Shown: positions 36,396 through 45,483 of the stretch, piece after piece
Layout of the letters: every line of letters starts with the position of its first letter
How positions within the stretch are numbered: the stretch's first letter is position 1
NCBI RefSeq assembly: GCF_963676815.1
Contig: NZ_OY781365.1
Location: 4,684,501-4,748,500, forward strand
Direction: 5' to 3'
DNA: 64,000 nt
Source: an uncultured Draconibacterium sp.
GTDB taxonomy: Bacteria; Bacteroidota; Bacteroidia; Bacteroidales; Prolixibacteraceae
Notes under the pieces: generated by a model
What the model was told of the DNA's origin: nothing
Database searches by the model: none
Seen by the model: the letters and a program-made list of their open reading frames with translations, nothing else
Position numbers and translations under genes: made by a program

Positions 36396-37508
36396 TTATG
36401 ATTCCTGCCAACGTTCTTTAACCATTCCTAAAAATTCTTTCCCAATTACCCAGCTGATTGCAATTATCGTTCCGAGGAATGTAAAAATAATAAGCGTAGT
36501 AAGGCCGCTCGCATTATCCTCCAGTGGTACCGTAACCGGTTTCAGTACCGAAAAAACAGGAGTATCTTCTTTTACCTGTATTTGAGCCTGTTCGAGTTGT
36601 TGTGCCAGTTGCGAGTATACTTCAAAAGCCAGCTGGTATTCGTTTTGCAGCTGTTCTTCGGTAGTACGTGCCAGTGCCGAGGTAACGTTTTTATTGCGGT
36701 CGCGGAATTGGGCGAGGGCAGCCTGTGCCTGTTCAAATTCACTCTTTTTTTCGGCATAGCGCTCCTGAATAAAACGGAGTTGTGCTTGTGCTTTTTCAAT
36801 TTTAAACTCGGTAATGGTATTCTGAAGCAGTGTTTGTGCTTTCCGGGTGAGCTGTGCTGCCAGTTTCGGATCGAGTGTAGTGGCCGACAGGGTAAGGTAG
36901 CCGTCTTTGTCGTTTACATCGAGGTTTACCGTTTTATCCAGGCGTTTCCGGATTGCATCCTGCTCGCGGGTGAGTGCGATATAGTCGGCAGATGATTGGT
37001 TATCGCCTGTAGCAGTGGCATCGTTTTTATCGTTTCCGGCAATTACTCCGGGTAGTCCGATGGTGTATTTTTTTAGCAGCGCCAGTGCTCCGGGCTTTTT
37101 AATGTCGTTAAAGTAGGTGTAAAAGGTAAGTGGCTGTTCCTGCCCGGGGAACTGGAAAGGGGTGTTCATCAGTTCGAGCTGGAAGGGTACACTTTTTACA
37201 ATTTGCGGGTATACCATTGGCGACAGTTCAGATGATCCGCCAGTCATATCGTTGAGGTTAAATCCTGCCATTGCTGCCAGCGATGAGAGGCCGCCCATTT
37301 TTGATGATCCGTCGGAAACCTGGGGTACCAGGGTAGTGGAAGCGGTGTATTGTTTGGGTGTAAGGATTGCTACGGCTACTCCAAGCACCATAAATACCAC
37401 AACGTTTATGATGATAAATCTCCGCTTGTCCCAGAGGGTTTTGGCTAAGGCTATCAGGTCTATTTCGTCGTCGGTAGTTTGTGTTGTATTTTTAATGTCT
37501 TCAGTCAT
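36396..37508 (-). CDS. Wzz-type chain-length determinant (GNVR domain, no kinase)
   Basis: The 370-residue protein has a short cytoplasmic N-terminus, a first membrane helix (about 33-53), a large periplasmic part with coiled coil (about 190-320: LTRKAQTLLQNTITEFKIEKAQAQ and onward) and a second helix near 337-358. PVFSVLKPVTVPLEDNA just before the second helix is the conserved proline-rich segment. It sets chain length with Wzy. It lacks the BY-kinase domain, which in this locus exists in a separate, frameshifted gene. It starts about 2 kb after the SLBB gene start, across a repeat array. Confidence 0.88.
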   Translation of the reverse strand: MTEDIKNTTQTTDDEIDLIALAKTLWDKRRFIIINVVVFMVLGVAVAILTPKQYTASTTLVPQVSDGSSKMGGLSSLAAMAGFNLNDMTGGSSELSPMVYPQIVKSVPFQLELMNTPFQFPGQEQPLTFYTYFNDIKKPGALALLKKYTIGLPGVIAGNDKNDATATGDNQSSADYIALTREQDAIRKRLDKTVNLDVNDKDGYLTLSATTLDPKLAAQLTRKAQTLLQNTITEFKIEKAQAQLRFIQERYAEKKSEFEQAQAALAQFRDRNKNVTSALARTTEEQLQNEYQLAFEVYSQLAQQLEQAQIQVKEDTPVFSVLKPVTVPLEDNASGLTTLIIFTFLGTIIAISWVIGKEFLGMVKERWQES

Positions 37509-37532
37509 TATTGGATAATGTTATTTGTTTTT

Positions 37533-37750
37533 GTCTTATCAGACGGATTTTACTTTTTCCTACAGCTGAAAAAGTAAACAAAAAAGCCGCGTCTGCGTCT
37601 GCCTCACTCAAAAAAGCTACGTCGGATGACTAAAATCAAGGAACTCCTCCTTTTACGAGTTCCTTCGTCACTCGTAACGAGCGTCAAACAGCCTTGATTT
37701 TTCAACGTCATCTTTCCTTGTTTTTTGGTTCACCAGCCGAGGCCGGTCCT
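37533..37750. repeat. composite repeat, X-type tail, first copy
   Basis: It is nearly the same as 42424-42641. It begins with a TTTTACTTTTTCC...GAAAAAGTAAACA hairpin. It contains a nested structure at 37633-37700 (outer stem AAATCAAGG/CCTTGATTT; inner hairpins GAACTC/GAGTTC and CTCGT/ACGAG) and ends in a purine-rich AGCCGAGGCCGG segment. Confidence 0.85.
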
Positions 37751-38306
37751 GAACGTGTTTATTAGTTGTTGTTTGTTATATCTTCTATTTATTACTCTTT
37801 TTCATTTTAAATGTGCGGTTGGCTCCCCCTCTGGGGGTTAGGGGTAGCGGTGGCTTTTCGTAATGTTCATGTCTTCAGTCATTTTGTTTGTTGTCTGCTT
37901 TTATATTGTCGGGCGGCGTTTGATGTATATTCAGTTTATTTTATCAATTTTATGCCGCCGGTTTTTATCCATTTGTTTTGTCATTGCGAGGGTTCGTCAG
38001 CTGACGGGCCGAAGCAATCTTTTCTTTGTCCTTTGTCTTTGCCCTGTCCCGATGCTTCGATCGGGATTTCCGCTACGCTTCAACCGGGCGGGTGTCCTAA
38101 TGCCGGACGGGCATTTACTTTTTTCTTGATAAAAAAGTAAACAAAAAATCAAGGCGAAAAAAAGCTTCCACCCGCTCGAGGCTTTCTTATCGGTCTGCGT
38201 GTTACGACCACTCCGACCGGAAAGCCCCTTCACGCCATCGCCGGCCCGCCTTTTCGCCAGTCCTGCGCGCTTTCCCGATTGCATCGGGAGTAGGAGATGC
38301 TTTTTT
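37751..38306. repeat. composite repeat unit 1 (header, two hairpin elements, Y tail)
   Basis: Order within the unit: a header starting GAACGTGTTTATTAGTTGTT; a C/G-rich GGGGGTTAGGGGTAGCGGTGG block; the hairpin element GGGCGGCGTT...TGCCGCC (37911-37961); a CATTGCGA...GAAGCAATC element (37980-38019); an optional insert 38030-38115; and a Y tail beginning ACTTTTTTCTTGATAAAAAA and ending near GCATCGGGAGTAGGAGATGC. Confidence 0.85.
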
Positions 38307-38794
38307 GAACATGTTTTTTAGTTGTTGTTTGTTATATCTTCTATTTATTACTCTTTTGCATTTTAAATGTGCGGTTGGCTTTCCCCTTTGGGGGCCAGGG
38401 GTAGCGGTGGCTTTTCGTATTGTTCATGTCTTCAGTCATTTTGTTGTTATCTGCTTTTATCTTGCCGGGCGGCGTTTGATGTATATTCAGTTTATTATAT
38501 CGTTTTTACGCCGCCGGTTTTTATCTATTTGTTTTTGTCATTGCGAGGAGCCGTCAGCTGACGGAGCCGAAGCAATCTTTTCTTTGTCCTATCGGACGGA
38601 TTTTACTTTTTTCTTGATAAAAAAGTAAACAAAAAATCAAGGCGAAAAAAAGCTTCCACGCACTCGAGGCTTTCTTATCGGTCTGCGTGTTACGACCACT
38701 CCGACCGGAAAGCCCCTTCACGCCATCGCCGGCCCGCCTTTTCGCCAGTCCTGCGCGCTTTCCCGATTGCATCGGGAGTTGGAGATGCTTTTTT
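38307..38794. repeat. composite repeat unit 2
   Basis: It has the same order as unit 1 but lacks the roughly 75-base insert between the CATTGCGA element and the Y tail. Hairpin element at 38467-38517, CATTGCGA element at 38537-38577, Y tail from about 38604. Confidence 0.85.
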
Positions 38795-39055
38795 GAACAT
38801 GTTTATTAGTTGTTGTTTGTATATCTTCTATTTATTACTCTTTTTCATTTTAAATGTGCGGTTGGCTTTCCCCCTTGGGGGTTAGGGGTAGCGGTGGCTT
38901 TTCGTATTGTTCATGTCTTCAGTCATTTTATTGTTGTCTGCTTTTATCTTGTCGGGCGGCGTTTGATGTATATTCAGTTTATTCTATCATTTTTACGCCG
39001 CCGGTTTTTATCTATTTGTTTTTGTCATTGCGAGGGAGGAACGACTGAAGCAATC
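38795..39055. repeat. composite repeat unit 3, shortened
   Basis: Header, G-rich block, hairpin element (38954-39004) and a variant CATTGCGA element without the GTCAGCTGAC palindrome (39024-39055). The tail is absent; unrelated sequence leads to the end of the SLBB gene. Confidence 0.8.
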
Positions 39056-39170
39056 TTTTTTCCATTCCTCCGTCCCGATGCTGCCATCGGGACAATCACT
39101 TTCGCAAAAGGAGGACGGCGTCCCAGGCATTGTTATTCTCGTAACTCGTAACTCGCAACTCTTTACTTCT

Positions 39171-41507
39171 CTAATTCGATATACTCACAATTGTAGCAAT
39201 TGAAACAGCCAGTGATGCCATGGTTGATGCAATGGCGAGCCAGGCTCCCTGGTTGCGTTCTTTCTCCACTTTTTCGGGTACCACCACTACACTTCCGGGT
39301 GTTACTTTAGGGTAGCGTTTAAAAATAAATCCTTTGGTAACCGCTGTTTCTCCATTGGGGTACTGCACATAAGTTTTACTCTTGTTGGCCTGCGATTGAA
39401 ATCCCCCGGTACGGTTTACGTAGTATCTGGCATTACGCCCTGTTTCGTAAGTAATGGAGAAAGGGTTTTGCACACTGCCAATAATTTTTACGGTTTGCAT
39501 AAACTCCGGAATATTCAGTTGATCGCCGTTTTTCAACAAAAGGTCTTTGCTGTCTTTCGGGTTGTTCAGAATATCCTGTAGGTTAATGGCTACCTGTTCC
39601 GAGCCCAGTTCTTCGGAAAAACGGTTGAGTGTTGCCCCTTCGAGATAGGCTTTTGGTGTATATCCTCCGGCCATTTCTACCAGGTCGGAAATGCGCATTT
39701 GTTTATTTGTAATGGCATAGGCACCGGCATAGGTAACTTCGCCCGAGATTATTACCGATTCGTTTTGCCTGAAATTGGGAGCGGTACGCACCGACACCTG
39801 ATCCCAGGGCTGTAGTATCATTTCAGCATCGTTTTTGCCAAATTGTAATCCGCGCGAGATATTGGCGATTAGCACATGCCCGATAGTATCGGAAAGCACA
39901 GTGGCATCGCGGTAACTCAGGCGGCGGGCAATTTCGATAAAGGTACTGTCGGCACCTTCCGTTAATCCACCGGCCAGGAAAATGGCATCGCCAAGGGTCA
40001 TGTTCTTCGACCAGTTAAAAGTGCCGGGATCGAGTACTTCGCCATTTACGGTAATGTAAGGCTGCTCTTTCATGTCGAAATGCGTTTTTATGAGCACTTC
40101 GTCGTCGGCCTGCAGTACAATATTTTGTTTTCCGCTGCTGATATCTTTTACGTCGAAAGCAATGGCCGAAGTGGTGCGGTCGGCATTGTAGCGGGTAATC
40201 AGTCCACGTCCTTTAAAAGCTTCGGGAAGCAGCTGGTCGGCTTTGTTGATAAGCTGTGCCAGTGTCAGTCCTTCTGTCCATTCGTATTCTCCCGGATGAT
40301 AAACAGCCCCCTCAATGCTTACGCGGTTTTCAAAGCGGTCGGTAATCAGACTGTTTTGTATGGTATCGCCTTTTACCAGTGGCGTGGTGTTGAGCTGGTT
40401 GAAAGCGACATCAATAATTTGCTGCCCGCTTTGTGTTTGACGGATAATTTGCGTGTTTGCCGTGTATGCTGCTGCGTTAAAACCACCGGCAAAACGTACC
40501 AGGTCGTTTAGCATTTCACCTTCTTTTATTTCGAAAATGCCGTTGCGTTTAAATTCGCCGTTTACCACCACGTTCTTTTCAACGGGAGGAACAAAGATTA
40601 TGTCGCCGTCTTTCAGGGTGATGTTGTCGGAAGGATCGGCATCGACCAGTAACTTATAGATGTCGATCAGTTTTTCCACTTTGTTATCGCGAATGACTTT
40701 TATATTTCTGAACGATCCGATTTCGTTGGGACCGCCCGAGAGGTATAAGCCGTTAAATACCGTTGCTGTTACGGGAAGGGTGTAGGTGCCCGGTGTTACC
40801 ACTTCGCCCAGCAGGTTTACGCGGATAGAACGCAGTTGTCCCATGTTTAACTGGGCAAATGTTCCCGGGTTGTCGCCTCCCATATCGGCATAAATGGATG
40901 TGAGGTTTTTTACAATTTTTTTCTCGGCCTCGTCAAACGATAGTCCGGCTACATAAACCGGTCCGAGGTCGGGGATAATTATCTGTCCGTTGTTGTTTAC
41001 CCGCAACTGGTAGTTGTTTTGCGAATTTCCCCAAATATGGATGAGCAGCTGATCGCCAAAACCAATTTCGTAGTTTTTTGGTGTTTGTATGTTCACCTGT
41101 GGCTCGAAAGTGAGGTTTTCGTTGTTAAAGAGGTAGGCCCCAAAAACCTGCAGCTCTTTATCGAATTCGCTGGTGCGCTCCGAGTTTTCGGCTTCCTGCT
41201 CATTTTCGGGCAGCACCTCGGGCTCTTCGTACAGGTTGTACATGTTTTGTTTCGAAGTATCCTGTTCGCTTAAGCGTTTGCGGAAGTCGCTTATTTGCTG
41301 CTCGGTAGCTCCACGCTGACGCGCCAGTTGAATGGCTTCTTCTTCGCTTAACCCTGCATCGAGCATGGCTTTTTGTGCTTTCTGAATTTCTTCCTGAGAG
41401 AGTGTGTTTACGTTTACATTTTTAACATCCTGGGCATTTGAGGTTGAAATAAAAAAGATAAATAATAATACTGTTGCCGCTTTCTGAAAAATAAAATGTG
41501 TTCTCAT
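39171..41507 (-). CDS. multi-SLBB polysaccharide export protein (large Wza-like)
   Basis: The 778-residue protein has a signal peptide (about 1-25, ending TSNAQ). A helical Q/E-rich stretch (35-90) follows, then a polysaccharide export domain near 140-215 (YEIGFGDQLLIHIWG, INNNGQI-type pattern, LGPVYVAGLSFDEAEKKI). After that come several SLBB repeats, recognisable from VNLLGEVVTPGTYTLP, VVNGEFKRNGIFEIKEG, VSIEGAVYHPGEYEW, ITVNGEVLDPGTFNW, VIISGEVTYAGAYAI and VKIIGSVQNPFSI. A C-terminal hydrophobic segment ends the protein. It probably forms or extends the outer-membrane/periplasmic export conduit. It is flanked on both sides by the long composite repeats. Confidence 0.88.
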   Translation of the reverse strand: MRTHFIFQKAATVLLFIFFISTSNAQDVKNVNVNTLSQEEIQKAQKAMLDAGLSEEEAIQLARQRGATEQQISDFRKRLSEQDTSKQNMYNLYEEPEVLPENEQEAENSERTSEFDKELQVFGAYLFNNENLTFEPQVNIQTPKNYEIGFGDQLLIHIWGNSQNNYQLRVNNNGQIIIPDLGPVYVAGLSFDEAEKKIVKNLTSIYADMGGDNPGTFAQLNMGQLRSIRVNLLGEVVTPGTYTLPVTATVFNGLYLSGGPNEIGSFRNIKVIRDNKVEKLIDIYKLLVDADPSDNITLKDGDIIFVPPVEKNVVVNGEFKRNGIFEIKEGEMLNDLVRFAGGFNAAAYTANTQIIRQTQSGQQIIDVAFNQLNTTPLVKGDTIQNSLITDRFENRVSIEGAVYHPGEYEWTEGLTLAQLINKADQLLPEAFKGRGLITRYNADRTTSAIAFDVKDISSGKQNIVLQADDEVLIKTHFDMKEQPYITVNGEVLDPGTFNWSKNMTLGDAIFLAGGLTEGADSTFIEIARRLSYRDATVLSDTIGHVLIANISRGLQFGKNDAEMILQPWDQVSVRTAPNFRQNESVIISGEVTYAGAYAITNKQMRISDLVEMAGGYTPKAYLEGATLNRFSEELGSEQVAINLQDILNNPKDSKDLLLKNGDQLNIPEFMQTVKIIGSVQNPFSITYETGRNARYYVNRTGGFQSQANKSKTYVQYPNGETAVTKGFIFKRYPKVTPGSVVVVPEKVEKERNQGAWLAIASTMASLAVSIATIVSISN

Positions 41508-41744
41508 TGTGTACGTTGGTTTATCACTGACTTTTAAAAAGTACAGGCACCGAAGTGGTTTCTAAATTCTTTAATGGTTAACTGTTTTTTTTGTTTCTTA
41601 TTGTCTGTTGATAATTTTCAAACTGCCGAAGATAAATATTTAGATGTAAAAAACGAAAGAAGGGTTGCGTGGAGTGTTGTATTTTATTGTGTTCATTCTT
41701 TGTTGTTGTATGTTTGATTTTCGGCAGATTTAGCGTGCAAGTAT

Positions 41745-42146
41745 GTTGTGGGGCGGCGTTTGATGTATATTCTGTTAATTCTATCATTTTACGCCGCCGG
41801 TTTTTATCAACTTGTTTTGTCATTGCGAGGGGCCGTCAGCTGACGGAGCCGAAGCAATCTTTTCTTTATCCTATATATTTGCCCTGTCCCGATGCTTCGA
41901 TCGGGATTTCCGCTACGCTCCAACCGGGCGGGTGTCCTAATGCCGGACGGGCATTTACTTTTTTCTTGATAAAAAAGTAAACAAAAAATCAAGGCGAAAA
42001 AAAGCTTCCACGCACTCGAGGCTTTCTTATCGGTCTGCGTGTTACGACCACTCCGACCGGAAAGCCCCTTCACGCCATCGCCGGCCCGCCTTTTCGCCAG
42101 TCCTGCGCGCTTTCCCGATTGCATCGGGAGTTGGAGATACTTTTTT
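41745..42146. repeat. composite repeat unit 4 (header missing)
   Basis: It starts inside the hairpin element (41751-41800), then the CATTGCGA element (41819-41859), the same insert as unit 1 (41878-41955) and a full Y tail. Confidence 0.85.
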
Positions 42147-42641
42147 GAACATGTTTATTAGTTGTTGTTTGTTATATCTTCTATTTATTACTCTTTTTCA
42201 TTTTAAATGTGCGGTTGGCTTTTCCCTCTGGGGTTAGGGGTAGCGGTGGCTTTTCGTATTGTTCATGTCTTCAGTCATTTTGTTTGTTGTCTGCTTTTAT
42301 CTTGTCGGGCGGCGTTTGATGTATAATTAGTTTATTTTATCGTTTTTACGCCGCCGGTTTTTATCCATTTGTTTTGTCATTGCGAGGGGCCGTCAGCTGA
42401 CGGAGCCGAAGCAATCTTTTCTTTGTCCTATCGGACGGATTTTACTTTTTCCTTCAGCTGAAAAAGTAAACAAAAAAGCCGCGGCTGCGTCTGCCTCACT
42501 CAAAAAATCTACGTCGGATGACTAAAATCAAGGAACTCCTCCTTTTACGAGTTCCTTCGTCACTCGTAACGAGCGTCAAACAGCCTTGATTTTTAACGTC
42601 ATCTTTCCTTGTTTTTTGGTTCACCAGCCGAGGCCGGTCCT
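42147..42641. repeat. composite repeat unit 5 (header, hairpin, X tail)
   Basis: Full header, G-rich block, hairpin element (42307-42357), CATTGCGA element (42376-42416), then an X-type tail that repeats 37533-37750, including the nested stem at 42525-42592. Confidence 0.85.
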
Positions 42642-42735
42642 GAACGTGTTTATTAGTTGTTGTTTGTTATATCTTCTATTTATTACTCTTTTTCATTTTA
42701 AATGTGCGGTAGGCTTTCCCCCTTGGGGGCCAGGG
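42642..42735. repeat. composite repeat, header fragment (unit 6)
   Basis: It repeats the first part of the header (GAACGTGTTTATTAGTTGTT to GTGCGGTAGGC) and the G-rich block, then stops. Confidence 0.8.
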
Positions 42736-42790
42736 GTAGCGTAGGCATTTACCCCTAAATCCCCCGAGGGGGACTTTTCGTGCCAGGAAG

Positions 42791-45147
42791 CTAATCGGTA
42801 TATCCCTTTCCATAGGCATATTGGTACGAATAGCTGTATCCGTAACTTAAACGGTGTAATTTAATGTCGTTTATAATTAGGGCCGGATTATTCATTACGC
42901 CTTGTTTGGCAATGTCGTTTATGTATTTCAGTTGGTCTTTTTTGCTTACCCCGTAGCGCAGTACAAACAGGTTGAGATCGCTGTGTTTACTGGTTATCAG
43001 TCCGTCGGTAACTCGCGAAACCGGGGCATTGTCGATAATTACATAATCGTATTCTGCTTTTAATTTCTCGAGCAATTGTACAAATGCCGGTCGTTCAATA
43101 AGCTCAGCCGGATTGGGTGGAACAGGTCCTGAAACAATAAGCGACAGGTTTTCAATTTCGGATTGTTGAATAATGGCCTCGAGGTCGCTTTGCCCGGCAA
43201 GGTAGTTGCTCAAACCAATTTTATTCGTCAGATTAAAAATCCGGTGGAGGCGAGGTTTACGCATGTCAGCACCAATCAAAACGGTTTTTCTGTCGTTCAT
43301 GGCCAATATGCAGGCCAGGTTGGTGGCGTTAAAGGTTTTCCCTTCGGCGGGTTGTACCGAGTGAAGGCCGATAATCTTTTGCTCCTTGTTGGTGAATTTG
43401 TATTGCAGGTTGGTTCGTATGGTTCGGTACGACTCGGTTATTGGCGCCGTAGGATGTTCCACCACTACCAGTTCTGATTTTCCGGTGCTGTGAAATACAT
43501 TTCCGAGTATGGTTAGCGGTGTCAGTTTTTCTATGTCTTCCTGCAGGTGAATGCTGTTGTCGAAGAAGTCGAAAACCATAATCAATACACCGGGCAGCAG
43601 TAGACCGAGGAAGGCCCCGATTAGCAAAATAAGAATGGAGTTTTTATTTAGTGGTACCAGTCGCTCGAACTGTGCCGGGTCGATAATGTGAATGTCGACA
43701 ACGGCGGCGGCCAGTGCAATTTCCAATTCGGCACGGCGTTGCAGCAGATAGGTGTAAATTTCGTTGGTGAGTTCGTATTGCCGCTGAATGTTGATAAGCT
43801 GTTGTTCCTGCTCGGGCATATTGTTCAGCTGCTTGTTGATGCGGCGGTAGCGCCGGTCGAGGGTATTCACCGACAGCTCGGTATTATCGATCAGGTTTAC
43901 CAGCATTTCGCGTACCTGTTCGTTTACCTGTTCAATCTCCTGGTTAAGCAGAATCAGCGAAGGGTTGTTTTCGCGTGCACTAAATGCCAGCACTTTTCGG
44001 CGGCTGTACAATTCGCTGAGTTTCAATACCAGCGCGTTAAGTGTGGCATCGGTAATTCCTACCACCGATGGGGCTACCAGCTGGTCGGCACTTTGAATAT
44101 TGCCCAGGTAGCGTTGCAGGTTTTTAAAGTAATCGAGCTGCATTTGCAACTGCGATTTCTCCTGCTCAATTTCTTTTAGCTGCTCCATAATCAGACTTCC
44201 CTGGCTGCTGAGGTCGATAATCTGGTTTTTAGAGCGGAATTCGGTAAATGTATTTTCGGCTTCGCTGAGGTCGCTGGAGATTCCCGAAAGCTGCGAATCG
44301 ATAAATTCGAGCGATCGCTTTTGTGTTTGGGTTTGCAGGCTGAGTTTTAATTCGAGGTACACACGAACCAACTCGTTAAGGAAATGGATTTCGCGCATGG
44401 GCTCGGTACTCTCAACCGACAGTTTGATCACTTCACTGTCTTTGCCAAACTCGGTACTCACTTTGTTAATATAGTTGGTGGTGAGTTTGCTTTTGTCGAT
44501 AAACGAAAAGCGATAGCTCTCGCCAAGCAGTTCGCCCGGGGTTTCCTGCGGTGTTAGCGTAAAATTGAAATATTGATTTGAAAAAGGCTGGTTGTACGAA
44601 GCTGTTTCGTCGAATTTAATTTTAACCGGGCGGTTGTTGATTTTTACTTCGCCATCGGCCTTTACTTTATATTGTGTTTCGGATAGTGGTGTAATGTATA
44701 CGAAATTCCTGACGGATTCAGCGCTTCGCCCGATTTGTTAAGAATAAATGGTTCGTCGAGGTAAATGCCGTTCCAGATTACCAGGTTCTTTTTTTGCCAG
44801 AATGTTTGCCAGTTCAGGTTGTCAACCGCCTGGTAATTCAGGGTAAACGAATTAAGAAACTCCACCTCGTTTTGCAGGGTTACTTTGGCGGCATTTCCCA
44901 TCATGTTCTCCATGAAGATATTTTCCACATTCAGGCCTTTGCTTTCGTTGGTCACCAAAAGACTGGTATCGACCAGGTAATTGGCCGGGGTGAATTTTAC
45001 CACCAGGTAGGCCATTGAGGCTCCGAGTAATAACCCGATTAGCAGCCAGTACCACCTGCTGAGTAGGAGGTAGAGGAGTCGTTTGATGTCGATCTCATCG
45101 TTTTGCTCGATGGCCGGAAATTGCTGATGGTTGTTGTTCGCTGTCAT
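42791..45147 (-). pseudogene. Wzc-like polysaccharide copolymerase / BY-type tyrosine autokinase, single-base frameshift
   Basis: Two frames together encode one protein of about 785 residues. The first (45147 to 44662) has the cytoplasmic N-terminus, first membrane helix and the start of the periplasmic Wzz domain. The second is open from about 44710 to 42791 and carries the rest of the periplasmic coiled coil, a second membrane helix (ILILLIGAFLGLLLPGVLIM), Walker A VQPAEGKTFNATN, Walker A' VLIGADMRKPR, Walker B YVIIDNAP and a C-terminal tyrosine cluster SYGYSYSYQYAYGKGY. Translation continues sensibly as NPSG-NFVYITPLSETQYKVK if one base is added at 44708-44709. It may be a true mutation or a sequencing error. 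The gene would regulate capsule polymerisation and export. Confidence 0.85.
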
Positions 45148-45259
45148 AGTAAAAAGTATTAACTATTCATTGTACGGAGCGTGTTCTTTTGGTAATGGTG
45201 TTGTTATTGTTGATTGTTTTGTAAACGACTTATTTTATTAGCTGTGGTGTTTTGCTTTG

Positions 45260-45290
45260 GATTGCTTTGTCGTTGCCTCTTCGCAATGAC
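45260..45290 (-). repeat. CATTGCGA-type dispersed repeat, reversed copy
   Basis: On the minus strand it reads GTCATTGCGAAGAGGCAACG and ends AAAGCAATC, the same words as the five forward copies in the composite units but without their inner GTCAGCTGAC palindrome. Confidence 0.65.
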
Positions 45291-45312
45291 TATTCTAAAA
45301 AAAAATGAGATG

Positions 45313-45358
45313 GCGGCGTTCATTGCGTTTTAATACTAAGAAATACTTTCAACGCCGC
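45313..45358. repeat. GCGGCGTT/AACGCCGC hairpin element, isolated copy
   Basis: A perfect 8-bp stem encloses a 30-base AT-rich loop, matching the stem of the five hairpin elements in the composite repeats although the loop sequence differs. Confidence 0.6.
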
Positions 45359-45483
45359 TGTAGTACAAACGACTTATTGTTATTGGGAGGAATTGCCAAC
45401 GGTATTCCGAAGCTATCTATTCTTCGTGCTCCCGTCTTGAGCTTCAATCTTCTGTCTTCGTTCTTCGGATTTCCGGCATCCCT

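Larger units (their letters stand above)
37509..39170. other. 1.66-kb gene-free region made of long composite repeats
   Basis: Nearly the whole stretch between the Wzz and SLBB genes is repetitive: one X-type tail (37533-37750), two full units with Y-type tails (37751-38306 and 38307-38794) and one shortened unit (38795-39055). The open frames inside, including the same roughly 90-residue frame seen in each Y tail, recur with the repeats and look non-coding. Confidence 0.8.
41508..42790. other. 1.28-kb gene-free region, second part of the composite repeats
   Basis: About 230 ordinary AT-rich bases follow the SLBB start. Then come unit 4 (41745-42146), unit 5 with an X tail (42147-42641) and a header fragment (42642-42735). 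A C/G palindrome TCCCCCGAGGGGGA lies at 42753-42767, just before the autokinase stop. No gene was seen. Confidence 0.8.
45148..45483. other. gene-free spacer with an inverted CATTGCGA repeat and a CGGCG hairpin
   Basis: This 336-base spacer between the Wza-like gene and the autokinase holds a reversed CATTGCGA-type repeat (45260-45290) and a hairpin element GCGGCGTT/AACGCCGC (45313-45358) resembling those of the composite repeats. No gene was seen. Confidence 0.65.

Noticed and set aside
37997..38284. Open frame of about 95 codons on the minus strand in the Y tail, recurring at 38554-38772 and 41807-42124
   Set aside because: It follows the repeat copies exactly, changes its C-terminus with the insert, and contains long palindromes; it looks like a by-product of noncoding repeats and not a protein family.
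44662..45147. Stand-alone short Wzz-like protein
   Set aside because: The frame ends within the periplasmic domain and continues directly in another frame after one base; it is the front part of the autokinase gene.
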